Of a DNA stretch of 13,197 nt, positions 11,896 to 13,197 are shown one piece after another. Under the pieces are notes generated by a model that was not told the origin of the DNA, ran no database searches, and saw only the letters and a program-made list of their open reading frames with translations. The stretch is from Alphaproteobacteria bacterium (GTDB taxonomy: Bacteria > Pseudomonadota > Alphaproteobacteria > Acetobacterales > Acetobacteraceae). How positions within the stretch are numbered: the first letter of the stretch is position 1; the number at the start of each line of letters is the position of its first letter. Where the stretch lies: NCBI GenBank assembly GCA_026225015.1, contig JAMFRY010000152.1:1-13197 (forward strand), given 5' to 3'. The translations under genes and the position numbers were made by a program.

Positions 11896-13197
11896 CTATG
11901 GGTTAGTCTTGGGTCGAGACAGGTGTTGTGACAGACGCGCTGCGATAACGAAAAGCGGGCCGACGAATAATACGCCGATGAAGCTGGCGAGGATCATGCC
12001 GCCGAAAACGGTTGTTCCGATGGATTGCCGGGCCGCCGCGCCCGCGCCCGTTGCCACGACCAGCGGGATGACGCCGATGATGAAGGCCAGCGCCGTCATC
12101 ATCACCGGGCGATAGCGGGTGCGTGAGCCTGCCTCGGCCGCCTGCAGAATATCGCTGCCGCCATCCAGCCGGTCCTTGGCGAATTCGACGATCAGGATCG
12201 CGTTTTTGGCGGCCAGGCCGATCAGCAGCACCAGCCCGACCTGCCCGTAAACATCGAGCGCCAGGCCGCGCAGCCATAAAAAGATGAGCGCCCCCACCAG
12301 CGCGAACACCACCGGCAGCATCACCGCGAGCGGCAGAAACCAGCTCTCATAGAGCGCCACCAGAAACAGGAACGAGAAGACGAGCGCAAAAATGAAGGCA
12401 TCCGCCTCCTGCCCGCCGGCGAGAAGCTCCTGATAGGTTAGACCGGTCCATTCATAGCCGAACCCGTGCGCCAGATGTTTGGCCGAAGCCTGTTGCATCG
12501 CCGCGATGGCCTGGCCGTCGGAATATCCCTTTGCGGCGCTGCCGTTGATCAGCAAGGCCGGATATTCGTTGTACAGGGTCAGCGCGTCCGCGCCCTGCAC
12601 GGATTTGATGGTCACCAGGCTGGTCAGCGGTACCTCCGCGCCGGTTGAGCTCTGCACGTAGAGCTTATCGATGTCGGAAATCTTGCTGCGGAATTGCTGA
12701 TCGGCCTGCACGTCCACCTGGAAGACAAAATTGTCGTAATTGAACAGGTTGACGAATTGCGAACCAAGATAGGCCTGCATGGTGTTGTAAACCAGCGCCG
12801 GCGACACGCCGAGCAACTCGGCCCTGTCAGTGTTCACCGAGACCTCTACCTGCGGTTCGTTGGCGGAGAAGGCGGTGAACATGCCGGCCAGCCGCTTATC
12901 CTGATTGGCGGCGAAGATCAGTGCGCGTCCCGCCTCGCCAAGCTGCTGGAATGTCTGGCCGTTCTGCGCTTCCAGCACGTAATTGATTCCACCGGTGGGG
13001 CTTATGCCCGGAATCGATGCCGGATCGAACATCGCAATATTGGCCGACGGCATTGCATCGAATTGCGGTTTCAGCTTTGCCATGAGTGCCAGCGCGCTCT
13101 CGGCGCTGCTGCGTTCACCCCAGGGTTTCAACACGACGATCATCAGCGCATAGCCTGCCTGCTGTGCCTGGGAGACAATATTCACCCCGGAAATACC
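11896..13197 (-). CDS. RND multidrug efflux pump, inner-membrane subunit (AcrB/HAE1 type), C-terminal part
   Basis: The frame is open to the right edge, so 433 residues of a protein normally about 1030-1050 aa are present: the second porter/docking region and helices corresponding to AcrB TM8-TM12. The visible start G-I-S-G-V-N lies in the second periplasmic loop. The block L-I-G-L-A-A-K-N-A-I-L-I-V-E-F-A-K-D (about 325-342) holds the conserved Lys equivalent to AcrB K940 of the proton relay. S-R-T-R-Y-R-P-V-M-M-T (about 358-368) and G-T-T-V-F-G-G-M (about 394-401) are the usual HAE1 C-terminal blocks. The tail after TM12 is short (R-L-S-Q-H-L-S-R-P-K-T-N-P). These pumps use proton influx to expel drugs, solvents or lipids with a membrane fusion protein and an outer-membrane channel, which would lie to the right. 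The matching symbol cannot be set from this part. Confidence 0.93.
   Translation of the reverse strand, partial: GISGVNIVSQAQQAGYALMIVVLKPWGERSSAESALALMAKLKPQFDAMPSANIAMFDPASIPGISPTGGINYVLEAQNGQTFQQLGEAGRALIFAANQDKRLAGMFTAFSANEPQVEVSVNTDRAELLGVSPALVYNTMQAYLGSQFVNLFNYDNFVFQVDVQADQQFRSKISDIDKLYVQSSTGAEVPLTSLVTIKSVQGADALTLYNEYPALLINGSAAKGYSDGQAIAAMQQASAKHLAHGFGYEWTGLTYQELLAGGQEADAFIFALVFSFLFLVALYESWFLPLAVMLPVVFALVGALIFLWLRGLALDVYGQVGLVLLIGLAAKNAILIVEFAKDRLDGGSDILQAAEAGSRTRYRPVMMTALAFIIGVIPLVVATGAGAAARQSIGTTVFGGMILASFIGVLFVGPLFVIAARLSQHLSRPKTNP

Overview
The window is about 13.2 kb of GC-rich (roughly 60%) bacterial chromosome. Gene content, the CCA-encoding tRNA-Ser(GCU) and an anti-Shine-Dalgarno 'cuckoo-type' small RNA suggest an alphaproteobacterium, probably an acidophilic member of the Acetobacteraceae (Acidocella/Acidiphilium-like). 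That placement is inference from overall look; no search was possible.

Left part (1-3610). The window opens with the last 46 codons of a surface or secreted beta-structure protein, closed by a terminator with a perfect 16-bp stem. A minus-strand gene for an exported TPR protein with one membrane anchor follows, divergent from a plus-strand N-formylglutamate amidohydrolase. Between that gene and a lytic transglycosylase lies a compact minus-strand unit not covered by any ORF: a candidate promoter, two hairpin-forming segments exposing CUCCUC and CCUCCC, and a GC-rich terminator hairpin with a U7 tail. I read it as an sRNA of about 78 nt. A class II tRNA-Ser(GCU) gene ends this part.

Central part (3671-9688). 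Two divergent gene sets appear to form one accessory lipid/glycoside module. Leftward are an ICMT-like membrane methyltransferase and an RhlB-like glycosyltransferase, 4 bp apart. Rightward are an HxxxD (condensation/WS-DGAT-like) acyltransferase, a TetA-type MFS transporter and a second UGT-like glycosyltransferase. The shared 175-bp intergenic region holds a perfect TTGACA -35 box on the minus strand, a 22-bp imperfect inverted repeat covering its predicted -10, and a repeated CGCAATTTT, so joint control is plausible. The likely output is an acylated, possibly methylated, exported glycolipid or glycoside. No RhlA-like or RhlC-like gene and no sugar-nucleotide gene is present, so it is not a standard rhamnolipid locus.

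Right part (9834-13197). On the minus strand are a TauD/TfdA-type Fe(II)/2-oxoglutarate dioxygenase, a serine O-acetyltransferase (cysE), and the C-terminal 433 residues of an RND (AcrB/HAE1-type) efflux pump that runs off the right edge. The dioxygenase and CysE may both touch sulfur metabolism. No CRISPR array, insertion sequence, integrase or rRNA is visible.
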